From NCBI GenBank assembly GCA_013112715.1, contig JABFGB010000019.1:1-64000 (forward strand): a stretch of DNA of 64,000 nt, in the 5' to 3' direction. Positions 34,014 to 43,300 of the stretch are shown in pieces (positions within the stretch are counted from its first letter, which is position 1; each line of letters starts with the position of its first letter). A model generated the notes under the pieces. That model was given only the letters and a program-made list of their open reading frames with translations, was not told the origin of the DNA and searched no databases. The translations under genes and the position numbers were made by a program. This DNA is from Chloroflexota bacterium (GTDB lineage Bacteria; Chloroflexota; Anaerolineae; Aggregatilineales; J027).

Positions 34014-36599
34014 TTACAGACCGAGGCGTATCCGACTGCCCTGCGGTGATTTTTCGATCTCCAAGCGCACGGGGAACGCCTCTTTTAATTCCTCAATATG
34101 GGTGATGACCAGCACCAAATCGAAATCATCTTGAATGGCGGTAATCGCCTCGACCAAGCGTTCACGGCCTACATCATCCAACGCGCCGAATCCTTCATCA
34201 ATAAATAGGGTACGAAGCTGTGCCCCCGCCCGTCGTGCCAATAACTGGCTGATGGCAACCCGCAGTGCAAAATTGACACGGAAGGCTTCCCCACCGCTGT
34301 ACAGACTATAATCGCGCTGACCCAGTTCGTCGCCAATCCAAATATCAAAGGTTTCGGCAACCCCGCCTGTCTTTTTCTCACGTTGGGTATCGAAACGCAC
34401 CGTCATCCGACCATCCGTCATGCGATGCAGCAGTTGATTGGTGGATTCTTCGAGTTCGGGAATGGCGGCCTCGATAATCATAGCGGGGATACCATTTTTA
34501 CCAAAGGCATTGCGCAACTGCTCATAGACACCGCGTTGTTCACTCAAGTGGGTTTGGCGCTGGGTGAGGGTTTTTTGGCGTTCGCGCAGGTCATCAATCG
34601 AAGCAAGGCGCTGCTTTAGGCCGGTGCGCTTTTCAATCGCATTGCGTTCTTCGGTGCGAAGTTGCTTCCAAAGTTTTTCGCGGCGGTGCATTTCATCCAA
34701 ACGGGTCTGTAACGTCACCAAGTTTTCTTCAATACCTTGCAAGCGTTCTTCATCAAGGGCCAGCCACTCCTGCCAGCGATTTTTGCGTTCTTGGGCATCA
34801 CGTAGGCTGTCTTCAATCAATGGGATACTTTGTAAGGCCGATTCCAACTCGGTGGCGCGTTTTTCATAGCCCTGCAACTCATCTAACATGGCACGCACAT
34901 CGTCATGGGTGTCGCGGTCATACGCCAGATTATCCCGCTCGGCTTGAGCCTCCGTAAGTTGCGATTGCAGTTCATGGGCGTAATCCTGATTGGCAAGACG
35001 GGTCTGTAATTTTTCTAAGACGCCTTGATATTCCTGCACCCTCAAATTTGCCAGTTCTGCATCGCGGTTTTGCTGTTCAAGGCTGCCGCGCTTATTCCGC
35101 AGAAAGGGTAGTTGGGCCACCATCTGGGTAATTTCTTGGATCGAACGCTGCCTCTCATCAATATCGTCCCGAATTTCCTTCATGCGGGCATCGTTGGCGC
35201 GGAACAAATCACCCTTCTCTTTGCCCTCTTGCTGCAAATCTTCCAGCAGATGCAGGCGGTGGGTTTCATCCAACGGCTGACGGCATAACGGGCAAAGTGC
35301 TTCGGTGGTGTGTTCAATAATCTCGATACGCTCTTTGATGTCGTTCATCTCGGTACGCAACGTTTTGTTCTCTACGCCAAGCCCGGCCTGTTCTTCCTTT
35401 AGAGCGCTGATTTCCTGCTGGATTTGGTCGCGGCTGTTTTCGGATTGTTCAAGGAGATAAATTTCGCCAAAAACATTCTCTAATTCGGCGGAAACCTCAT
35501 TACCTGTTTCAACCGTGCGCTGTGCTTCCGTGATGGAGGTCTCGACCGAGGTGATTTCAAGTTCAATTTGCTGGCGAGCCTGCTGAATTTGTAGGGTTAG
35601 TTCGCTGATACGTTGCTCAATATCGTGTTGAACACGCAGCGCATCACTGAGGGCTTGGTTGGCTTCGCGGATTTCATTTAGGCGGGTATAGCCTTGTTCA
35701 ATTTCATCCCGTTGAGACAGAATGCTTTCGTAATGCTGTAAACGCTCCTCAGAACGGCGGATGGCATCATCGGCCTCGGCAATATTACGTCGCCGCTCTT
35801 CCATTTGATGTTCAACGGCTCGTTTTTCGGAGCGGGCTGCCGTGAATTCAGCATCCGCCCCCGATAATTCCATAAACCGATCTTCGGCTTCGCGCACTTT
35901 TTCGCGTAGGTCTTCTAGTTGAGCATCCGCCAATTCATATTCTTGAATAATCCTCGGTTCCTGCGCGATTTCCCGTTCCATATCGGCCAATTGCATCTGG
36001 ATGGTGTTGAATTCGGTATTGAGGTCTTGCAGGCGCTTTTTGACCTTGTCTTCCAGCATCTCCCATTGATTGAGGCCCAAAATCTCGGCTAGGATGCGTT
36101 TGCGTTCGGCGGGGGTCTTAGTGGTAAAGGCGTCGGCTTTGCCCTGCTGCACAAAAGCCGAGTTCACAAACGTCTCATAATCCAAGTGCAGCAAATCCAC
36201 AATTTTCTTTTCGGTCTGGCGCATGGATGGCTCATTGATGACTCGATAGGTATTGCCTTCAACATCCCAGCCAAATAGGTCAAGGGAGGAGGTGCCTGTC
36301 CCGCGTGAGCCATCTTTCCGCATTCCCCCCAAACGGCGTTTGCGCGTGACCCGATAGCGCGTATCCCCCTGCAAAAATTCGAGCGTGACCTGCATTTCCT
36401 CTTGGCCCAGATGGATGAGATCATCGTCGGAGCGTCCACGTGCTTTGCCCCACAGTACCCATGTGATGGCGTCTAACAAAGAAGATTTACCCGCGCCGTT
36501 TGGCCCACATAGGCAAGCCAAATGAATCCCATCAAATAAGATGGGGGCGGGGGTACGATAGGCAAGGAAATTTTTGATTTCGAGTCGAGTTGGGAGCAT
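34014..36599 (-). CDS. SbcC/Rad50-like ATPase with zinc hook
   Basis: An 861-residue SMC-type protein. The N-terminal half-ATPase has Walker A GPNGAGKSSLLDA. Two long coiled-coil arms flank a zinc-hook motif CPLCRQPL near residue 438. The C-terminal half has SLYSGGEAFRVNFALR (signature) and LRTLFIDEGFGALDD (Walker B), with VLVITHIEELKEAFP after it. With an Mre11/SbcD nuclease this family opens hairpins and processes DNA ends. No SbcD gene is adjacent. A strong terminator at 36613-36648 separates it from the upstream PPC-repeat gene. Length is shorter than E. coli SbcC (1048). Confidence 0.9.
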   Translation of the reverse strand: MLPTRLEIKNFLAYRTPAPILFDGIHLACLCGPNGAGKSSLLDAITWVLWGKARGRSDDDLIHLGQEEMQVTLEFLQGDTRYRVTRKRRLGGMRKDGSRGTGTSSLDLFGWDVEGNTYRVINEPSMRQTEKKIVDLLHLDYETFVNSAFVQQGKADAFTTKTPAERKRILAEILGLNQWEMLEDKVKKRLQDLNTEFNTIQMQLADMEREIAQEPRIIQEYELADAQLEDLREKVREAEDRFMELSGADAEFTAARSEKRAVEHQMEERRRNIAEADDAIRRSEERLQHYESILSQRDEIEQGYTRLNEIREANQALSDALRVQHDIEQRISELTLQIQQARQQIELEITSVETSITEAQRTVETGNEVSAELENVFGEIYLLEQSENSRDQIQQEISALKEEQAGLGVENKTLRTEMNDIKERIEIIEHTTEALCPLCRQPLDETHRLHLLEDLQQEGKEKGDLFRANDARMKEIRDDIDERQRSIQEITQMVAQLPFLRNKRGSLEQQNRDAELANLRVQEYQGVLEKLQTRLANQDYAHELQSQLTEAQAERDNLAYDRDTHDDVRAMLDELQGYEKRATELESALQSIPLIEDSLRDAQERKNRWQEWLALDEERLQGIEENLVTLQTRLDEMHRREKLWKQLRTEERNAIEKRTGLKQRLASIDDLRERQKTLTQRQTHLSEQRGVYEQLRNAFGKNGIPAMIIEAAIPELEESTNQLLHRMTDGRMTVRFDTQREKKTGGVAETFDIWIGDELGQRDYSLYSGGEAFRVNFALRVAISQLLARRAGAQLRTLFIDEGFGALDDVGRERLVEAITAIQDDFDLVLVITHIEELKEAFPVRLEIEKSPQGSRIRLGL

Positions 36600-36612
36600 G
36601 GTTCCATGTGGT

Positions 36613-36648
36613 GCTAAAAAAACAAATAGGGGCAGATGTTGCCCCTAT
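36613..36648 (-). terminator. Rho-independent terminator after the PPC-repeat gene
   Basis: On the minus strand ATAGGGGCA pairs perfectly with TGCCCCTAT (36648-36640 with 36634-36626) around a five-base loop, followed by TTGTTTTTTT. Confidence 0.9.
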
Positions 36649-36675
36649 GAGAATACCGCTTTTTATCGGTCTTGG

Positions 36676-38223
36676 CTATTGTACGACAGAATCCGTAATG
36701 GTCAGGCTGTACTCGCCTGTGGTGTAACCAGATTGCTCAGAATTACGCACCACGACGATCCGATACTGCCCATTATTGGGGACAGTGAAACGAGTAATCG
36801 CGGCCCGATCTCCTGTATCCTCAACATAGGCTGAAGTGATGGTTTGACCATTGGCATCACGGATTTCCAACAGAGGAATCAAAGTGCCGCTGGTACGTTC
36901 AACCGTGACATCAATAACTTCACCGCTGAGGCCTTCATATGTCCAAGCATCGGCCCAACGTGCATTGGTCACCGAGCCTGTGACGGGTGTACCTTTCGAA
37001 ATCGCTCCAGTGAAACCCTGCATAGTTTCGCTGTCTTCACCTGCGCCTTGCAAGGTCACTGCTAATTCATAACCACCAGTAGTTGAGCCAAATTTTTCAT
37101 CGGCACGGAAGACACGCACCGTGAACGTCCCCGCCACATCAAAAGCATAGTTTTCGATGGTTGCTTGGGCATAGGAATAATCTTCATAGGCCGTGTACAG
37201 TTCTTGACCGCTGCCACCTAGAATAACAAAACGAGGGATGAGATTCCCGCTGGTACGGGTCATGGTGATGGACACGCGATCGGTTGAAGCTGGCGTGAGT
37301 ACCCAATCTTGATACCAAATGGCATTGGTCAATTCCCCGGAGACGGGTTCATTGTAGGTGATTGTGCCGGGGGTGTTGCCCGACAAAATCGGATTATCCT
37401 CACCAGAGCCAAGCAAAGTGACCGTCAGGCTATATCCACCCACTGTCAAGCCATCAAATCCATTATTGCGGCTGACGACCACACTATATTGCCCCGGCCC
37501 CGGTAGCTCCGTTTCTTGAATGACGGCGGCATCATACGCATCATTGTTGTAGCCATAACCACCGGACAGCACTCCCCCATTGGCATCCAGCACCTCGACA
37601 TAGGGGACATACGTGCCGCTGGTACGTTCGACCCGTACACCGATCACATCGGCCCCACCCGCTTGCAGGGTATAAACATTGCGCCAGCGATTAGGGGTCA
37701 CATTACCTTGTACTGGGGTATCATAGGTGACTTCACCAACAGGGGTCACATTATTGGCAAAATCTTCTGCGGTGGCAAATAGACTGACATTGAGCGAATA
37801 GGTGCCAGTCGTTGTCCCAGAGTCCTCATATTGGCGAAAAACACGCACCTGATAGCTTCCGGCGGTGGGGAGAGTGAAACTGTCAATCTGAGAACCCGAC
37901 TGAGTGTCATTCGGGCCGTAGCTATAGGCTACTTCCGTGCCCGAGGCATCGAGGATAGACACCATTGGCACGAGATTGCCTCCGGTACGTTCAACCACTA
38001 CCCCAATCCGGTCTGCCGATGGCGCTTCTAATGTCCAAAGTTGCTCGAAGGCTTCAGTAGTGATTTCACCCGTCACTTCAGTTCCATAGGTTAGCGTATT
38101 GCCCCCATCTTGAGTGGGGCGTGAATGGATCGGATAATTTTCAGAGGCCCAAACAGCCGAAGGCAAGGCCATTACTAATAACAAACTCAAGCAGATCAGT
38201 CGAAACATCAATTTGGATTTCAC
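36676..38223 (-). CDS. Secreted protein with four PPC-type beta repeats
   Basis: A 515-residue protein with a signal peptide (ICLSLLLVMALPSAVWA) and no membrane anchor. The mature part is four repeats of about 110-120 residues. Each holds GxVT/NxxW or GEIT-type starts, then VERTSGxxxP and a GxYxVxVxR core ending TTGxYSLTV (near 40-150, 160-275, 285-400 and 405-515). This resembles the pre-peptidase C-terminal (PPC) beta-sandwich used in secreted hydrolases. Here the repeats form the whole protein, without a catalytic domain. A surface-binding or structural role is inferred. Confidence 0.8.
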   Translation of the reverse strand: MKSKLMFRLICLSLLLVMALPSAVWASENYPIHSRPTQDGGNTLTYGTEVTGEITTEAFEQLWTLEAPSADRIGVVVERTGGNLVPMVSILDASGTEVAYSYGPNDTQSGSQIDSFTLPTAGSYQVRVFRQYEDSGTTTGTYSLNVSLFATAEDFANNVTPVGEVTYDTPVQGNVTPNRWRNVYTLQAGGADVIGVRVERTSGTYVPYVEVLDANGGVLSGGYGYNNDAYDAAVIQETELPGPGQYSVVVSRNNGFDGLTVGGYSLTVTLLGSGEDNPILSGNTPGTITYNEPVSGELTNAIWYQDWVLTPASTDRVSITMTRTSGNLIPRFVILGGSGQELYTAYEDYSYAQATIENYAFDVAGTFTVRVFRADEKFGSTTGGYELAVTLQGAGEDSETMQGFTGAISKGTPVTGSVTNARWADAWTYEGLSGEVIDVTVERTSGTLIPLLEIRDANGQTITSAYVEDTGDRAAITRFTVPNNGQYRIVVVRNSEQSGYTTGEYSLTITDSVVQ

Positions 38224-38326
38224 GCCTTATCTCTTTCTGAATGTAGCGTAAAGGTTAACTTGCAGCATTCATTGTAGGTGGGGTGGTATATCTAACACAA
38301 GTGAAATCAATCTGTGAAAGGCACTT

Positions 38327-38989
38327 TCAACTAACCGAAAAAGAAAATGCCATTGCCTGAAAAATGGCTTTATAGTCATTAAAGTCAGCTGCTTGTGCAT
38401 CAAAAGTCAAGGTATAAACCTCTGTGCCGATTGCGAGGAGATATTGATATTGTCGGTCAAGCGCCTGACTCGCTGTTGAAGAACTGTCTTGCCAGCGTGT
38501 CGCTTGACCAACCGGAAGTTCGAATTCGCGTCGAACAGCCTTGCCCATTGGTAAATTCACTTCGCGCTCGCTCAAAATCGGGATACCCCGACGCTCCCAA
38601 TCCTCTTTAGTGGTGGTTAAAAAAACCTCATAGGTAGACGGCAATGGTTCAGAATAGACGGTTGCCCATGCTGTCCCATCGCGTTTCATCAAAATCAGAT
38701 GATAGCCATTGCTTGTTGCCACCCCTGACAAAGCCAAAAACACATTGGCGACAGACGTATCAGAGGTGTTTAGTTGGGTGAATAGCGCGTCAATCTCACC
38801 TTGTACGGTTGGCACCAATAACCAATCGTTGGGAGGTGCGCCAATGCTGACATTGGGGGCTTGGAAGCTGACCCAATTGTCGGTGCTGGCTGGCTCAACA
38901 TCGGTCTCTTGATCGTCTTTGGACGTGGAAAGTGAGCAGGCCAACGAGCTAACGAAAATCAAAATTATTCCCAGTAAAATATGTCGCAC
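38327..38989 (-). CDS. Lipoprotein of unknown function
   Basis: A 220-residue protein with a lipoprotein signal peptide (LLGIILIFVSSLAC, lipobox Cys18) and a hydrophilic mature domain with mixed alpha/beta character (ISIGAPPNDWLLVPTV-like start). The C-terminal part (YQYLLAIGTEVYTLTFDAQ, then FNDYKAIFQAMAFSFSVS) resembles PsbP/Mog1-like membrane-lipoprotein folds, but no family is assigned. It is a single gene in its own direction next to the tRNA promoter. Confidence 0.65.
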   Translation of the reverse strand: MRHILLGIILIFVSSLACSLSTSKDDQETDVEPASTDNWVSFQAPNVSIGAPPNDWLLVPTVQGEIDALFTQLNTSDTSVANVFLALSGVATSNGYHLILMKRDGTAWATVYSEPLPSTYEVFLTTTKEDWERRGIPILSEREVNLPMGKAVRREFELPVGQATRWQDSSSTASQALDRQYQYLLAIGTEVYTLTFDAQAADFNDYKAIFQAMAFSFSVS

Positions 38990-39066
38990 GATTTTTTTGT
39001 CCTATGCCTCAAAAAACAAAATTCCCCCAAGTATAATGAATTAGGTCACTCGACAAAAGCGAGGCA

Positions 39067-39094
39067 TTGACACCCCCATCCCCTCCGCTATAAT
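39067..39094 (+). promoter_or_regulatory. Consensus promoter of tRNA(CAU)
   Basis: TTGACA (39067-39072) and TATAAT (39089-39094) match consensus exactly with a 16-base spacer. Transcription would begin about 39101, six bases before the mature tRNA. Confidence 0.85.
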
Positions 39095-39106
39095 ATTAAA
39101 TATACT

Positions 39107-39178
39107 GGCGACGTAGCTCAATGGCAGAGCAGCGGACTCATAAGCCGTTGGTTACTGGTTCAAATCCAGTCGTCGCCA
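39107..39178 (+). tRNA. tRNA with CAU anticodon (Met elongator or Ile2)
   Basis: A 72-base cloverleaf. The acceptor stem GGCGACG/CGTCGCC has seven perfect pairs with discriminator A. The D arm is GCTC...GAGC, the anticodon loop CTCATAA and the T arm ACTGG TTCAAAT CCAGT. CCA is not encoded. The anticodon stem GCGGA/GCCGT has an A-G mismatch next to the loop. CAU serves Met, or Ile after lysidine modification, and sequence alone does not decide. A consensus promoter lies upstream and a terminator at 39206-39229. Confidence 0.9.
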
Positions 39179-39205
39179 CTCTCAATAAATTGAAAATTGA
39201 TGTAC

Positions 39206-39229
39206 ACTCGCTTCAACGGCGAGTTTTTT
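39206..39229 (+). terminator. Terminator after tRNA(CAU)
   Basis: ACTCGC (39206-39211) and GCGAGT (39219-39224) form a stem with a seven-base loop and a six-T run. It lies 21 bases before the start of the deacetylase-family gene. Confidence 0.82.
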
Positions 39230-39249
39230 GTTTTCTGGACACCCACCCT

Positions 39250-40281
39250 ATGACCACCGCATTTTTTACCGACACACGTTTTGCTCAACATACCCTACCC
39301 GGACACCCTGAACATGCCGGACGCTTGACGGCCATCCAGAAACGACTGGAAGAATCGGGCATTATCCAAGATTTTATGTTGATTGACCCCCGCGAAGCCA
39401 CATCCGAAGAAATTCAGCGCGTCCACACAACTGAGTATTTGGATGTGTTGCAATGGATTGCCTCGCAGGAACGCACGGTGGGGCTTGATCCCGATACCTA
39501 TGTGCTGCCAGAGTCCTATGAACTGGCGCGAATTGGCGTCGGGGGATTACTCAATGTAGTGGATGCCGTGATGAAAAAACGGGCCGATAACGGCTATGCA
39601 GCGATTCGGCCTCCCGGTCATCATGCCACCCCGACACGCGGTATGGGGTTCTGTTTGCTGAACAACATTGCGATTGCGGCGCGATATGCCCAAGCGAAGT
39701 TTGATCTTAAGCGGGTTGCTATTGTGGATTTTGATGTACATCACGGCAATGGCACCCAAGATGCTTTTTACGAAGACCCCTCCGTTTATTTCATTTCCTC
39801 GCATCAATCGCCGCTCTATCCCGGTTCCGGCAGTCTTCTTGACATCGGCAGTGGCGCGGGACACGGTTTTACGATGAACATTCCTCTGCCCGCAGGTATG
39901 GGCGACGCGGCTTTTGAAACCCTTTATCAACGCTTGGTTTTGCCTGCGTTGGCCCGTTTTCAACCAGAGCTTATGTTAATCTCGGCTGGATTTGATGCCC
40001 ATTGGCGTGACCCATTGGCAAATTTGCAGTTATCCCTGCCGATGTTTGCCAATATGACCCGCTGGCTGATTCAAACGGCACAGGTGTTGTGCGAAGGACG
40101 GATTATCTTTGTGACCGAGGGAGGGTATGATCTTGAAGTATTGAGTCATGCCAATTTAAATGTCGGTTGTGCGCTGTTGGGGCAAGATACAGTACACGAC
40201 CCCATCGGCAAAGCCAAACAAAATCCACCGCTGGACAATGATTTATTAGAGCAGCTTTTGAATCGGCATGAATTGGGCTGA
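39250..40281 (+). CDS. Histone deacetylase/acetoin utilisation family hydrolase
   Basis: About 343 residues. Zinc-hydrolase motifs in order are PGHPEHAGRL near the N-terminus, the His pair in IRPPGHHATP, MGFCLLNNIAIAA, and VDFDVHHGNGTQDAFY (Asp and His zinc ligands), with SAGFDAHWRDPL and VTEGGYDL later. The family deacetylates acetyl-lysine, polyamines or other amides. The frame runs back through the tRNA, but the ATG at 39250 begins family homology (TAFFTDTRFAQHTLPGHP). No ribosome-binding site is apparent and a tRNA terminator lies just upstream, so how it is expressed is unclear. Confidence 0.9.
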   Translation: MTTAFFTDTRFAQHTLPGHPEHAGRLTAIQKRLEESGIIQDFMLIDPREATSEEIQRVHTTEYLDVLQWIASQERTVGLDPDTYVLPESYELARIGVGGLLNVVDAVMKKRADNGYAAIRPPGHHATPTRGMGFCLLNNIAIAARYAQAKFDLKRVAIVDFDVHHGNGTQDAFYEDPSVYFISSHQSPLYPGSGSLLDIGSGAGHGFTMNIPLPAGMGDAAFETLYQRLVLPALARFQPELMLISAGFDAHWRDPLANLQLSLPMFANMTRWLIQTAQVLCEGRIIFVTEGGYDLEVLSHANLNVGCALLGQDTVHDPIGKAKQNPPLDNDLLEQLLNRHELG

Positions 40282-40290
40282 GAAATAAAG

Positions 40291-40316
40291 AGGGCAGGTG
40301 TTATACTGCCTGCCCT
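40291..40316. terminator. Probable bidirectional terminator
   Basis: AGGGCAGG (40291-40298) and CCTGCCCT (40309-40316) form an eight-base perfect stem. On the minus strand, after the giant kinase gene, it is followed by CTTTATTTC. On the plus strand, after the deacetylase gene, it has GAAAAATT. It sits between convergent genes. Confidence 0.65.
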
Positions 40317-40350
40317 GAAAAATTAAATTATAGGCAATTGATTGCTAGGC

Positions 40351-43300
40351 TTAATCGCCAGCGGGTTCCTTCCGTCGTTCCAGCGGGATGCTGAAGCTAA
40401 AGGTTGTACCTTTACCCAGTTCACTTTCGACCCAAATATCGCCACCGTGCATCTCAATCAGTTGGCGCGTGATGGCAAGCCCGAGGCCCGTACCACCAGC
40501 GCGACGAGTCGAGGATTGGTCGGCCTGACGGAAACGCTCAAAAATGATATTGAGTTTCTCCTGAGGAATCCCCATTCCCGTGTCCGCTACTGAGATGATC
40601 ACGGAGCCGTTTTCAAGCCGTGCTTTGGCGGTAATTGAGCCTTGTTCGGTAAACTTGGCGGCGTTGGACAGCAGGTTGTTGACAATTTGCTGCAAACGAA
40701 TGGGGTCAGCTTCAAATTGATCGAGTTCACTCACTTCACGAGTGACTTCAGAGCGCATCTCGACGGGCTTATCCTTAACCAAAATCTGTGAGCTTTCCAC
40801 AGCCTTTGCCAAGAATGACGGAATATCCACTGGCTCATATTCCAATTCCATCTGACCAGCTTCAATCTTGGCAAGGTCGAGGATGTCATTGATGAGGCTC
40901 AACAGGAGTTTACCGCTTTGGTGAATGGAATGAACGTCCTCTTCCATTTCATCATTTAGTGGCCCGTCTAATCCGTCCAAAATGACTTCGGCATACCCAA
41001 TAATCGAGTTTAGCGGGGTGCGAAGTTCATGGCTCATACTTGCCAAGAATTCGTTCTTTAGGCGGTCAAGTTCACGCAATTGCTCAGTCGCCCGCAACTG
41101 CTCGGCGTAGAGTTGTGCGTTCGAGAGTGCAACGGCCAATTGGCTTGCGACCACGAGCAGTGTACGTACTTGCCCCGGATCAAAGAAACCGGGGGTGTTA
41201 TGCTGTACGTCCAAAACCCCCATCAGGCGATCCCCAGCGAATACCGGAATGGCAACTTCAGCACGGGTATAGGGGAGCAGCGGGTTGGGCAAATAGTTCG
41301 GGTCGAGGGCCACGTCTTCTGCGACCACTGGTTGCATAGTTCGACCAGCCCGTGCCACCAAACTGCGTTCGGCCCGTAAGGGGATACTGTGCTGCTGTTG
41401 CTTCATAATCTCACCCGCACGCCCCACACCTTCGCGGAGAACAAGGCGCTTGCCTTCCTCATCCACAAGGTAGATCTGGGTGTGATAGTACCCAAACGCT
41501 TGGGTCAACTGCTCGACCGTTTCCTTGAGCAGGGCTTCTTCTTGGAGCAAGGCACTCAACTGCTGACCGAGTTCATTTGCCAGACGCTCACGACGTTCCG
41601 CAACTTTCTGTTCGGTAACATCGCGGGCCACAAAATAGGTGGTTTGCTCATCCAAAATTGGAATGGCATTCCACGAAATCCATTTATACGAACCATCTTT
41701 GCATTGATAGCGATTTTCAAAGGAAATCGTGGGGGTGCCTCGCTCCAATTCGGAAGCGTATCCATCCTGTGTTCGCTCACGGTCTTCAGGATGGACAAAC
41801 TCCATATATGGTTTGCTGAACAATTCTTCGGTAGACCAACCCAAAGTTCTCGTCCACGCGGGATTCAGGCTGCGGAAGTAACCATCAAACCCAGCGCTAC
41901 CAATCATGTCTGCCGAGAGGTTAAAGATACGGCTAACTTCGGCACGGGCCGCTTCCACGTTTTGGAAGGCACGTGCATTCGAAATGGCGGTTGCGATCTG
42001 GGAAGCCAGTGTTGCTAAGATCAGCACGTCCTGATCTTTGAAGCGATTTAGGACATCTGATTGAATGTCAATAACACCGATCAGTTGATCACCGACGATC
42101 ATCGGCAAGCAAATCTCGGAGCGCGTCTCTGGCAGGAAAGGGCTAGAAAGGAAGTAGGGTTCTTCACGGACATTGTTCGCAATCATGCTGCGGCGTTCAA
42201 TGGCAGCCCGGGTGACGAGACTCATTTCTTCATCGAGCCGAATCTTATACCCCTCGCGGGTATATTGGCTAGTGGTACGGCCATGAGTCGCTGCGAGTGT
42301 CAATTCCTGCCCCATCTCATCCGCCACAAAAATGTGGATATGATACAGATCGAAGGAGCGGGCCATCTCCTCAGCGACTTGGGTAATCAACTGCTCCGGG
42401 TCTAGGATCGAGGTAATTCCGACACCCAGTTCGTTTACCAGCGCCAATTCTTTTGCACGCTCATCTGCACTTTGGAAGGCTCGCGCATTTGCCACTGCGA
42501 CTGCCAATTGAGAGGCCAGTGTAGACTGCACCTGCACGTCGTCTTGGCTGAAGTAATCAAGCTGATCGCTTTGAACATCCAACACGCCGATGACCTGACC
42601 GCCGACGATCATTGGCAGGGCCATCTCGGAACGTGTATCGGGGAGCAGAGGATTGGGCAAAAAGTCTTCATTAAGAATCACGTCGTTCGCAATAACTGCT
42701 TCGGCACTGCGAGCAGCCCGGGCAACAAGACTGGTTGATTGATTGAGTGAAATAGTACGGCCTTCTGCCACCATGCGTTTGCCGACATCGCCAGCACCAG
42801 CCGCCAATACAAGATTTTGGGTAGCTTCATCTAGCAAGTAGATGTGGGCATGGTAAAGGTTGAATCGCTGCTTTGCCAAATTAGACACAGTGGATAGCAA
42901 TTGGTTCACATCCAAGATCGTACTGGCCGCGATACCTACCTGTGCCACGGCCTCAATTTCAGCCGCGCGTTTCGCTAGCGATGCCTCAGCACGACGGCGT
43001 TCTTCAAATGCACGAGCGTTGGTCACAGCAACTGCCAATTGGGAGGCCAACGCGGTTTGAATATTGAGGTCTTCGTTCGTGAAGCGGTTGATTTCGGCAG
43101 ATTGCACATCTAGCACCCCGATCACTTCACCAGCAACCATCATGGGGATTGCCATTTCAGAGCGTGTATCGGGCAGCAATGGATTGGGCAAAAAGTCGGC
43201 GCTCTCAGTTACATCATTGGAAATCACACCTTCAGCATTTCGGGCAGCAAGGGCCACCAAACTATGCGGGTGGTGTAACGCAATTCTGCGGCGTTCGGTC

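Noticed and set aside
39121..39249. Extended start of the deacetylase-family frame
   Set aside because: It begins inside the tRNA and crosses its terminator. Homology starts at 39250.
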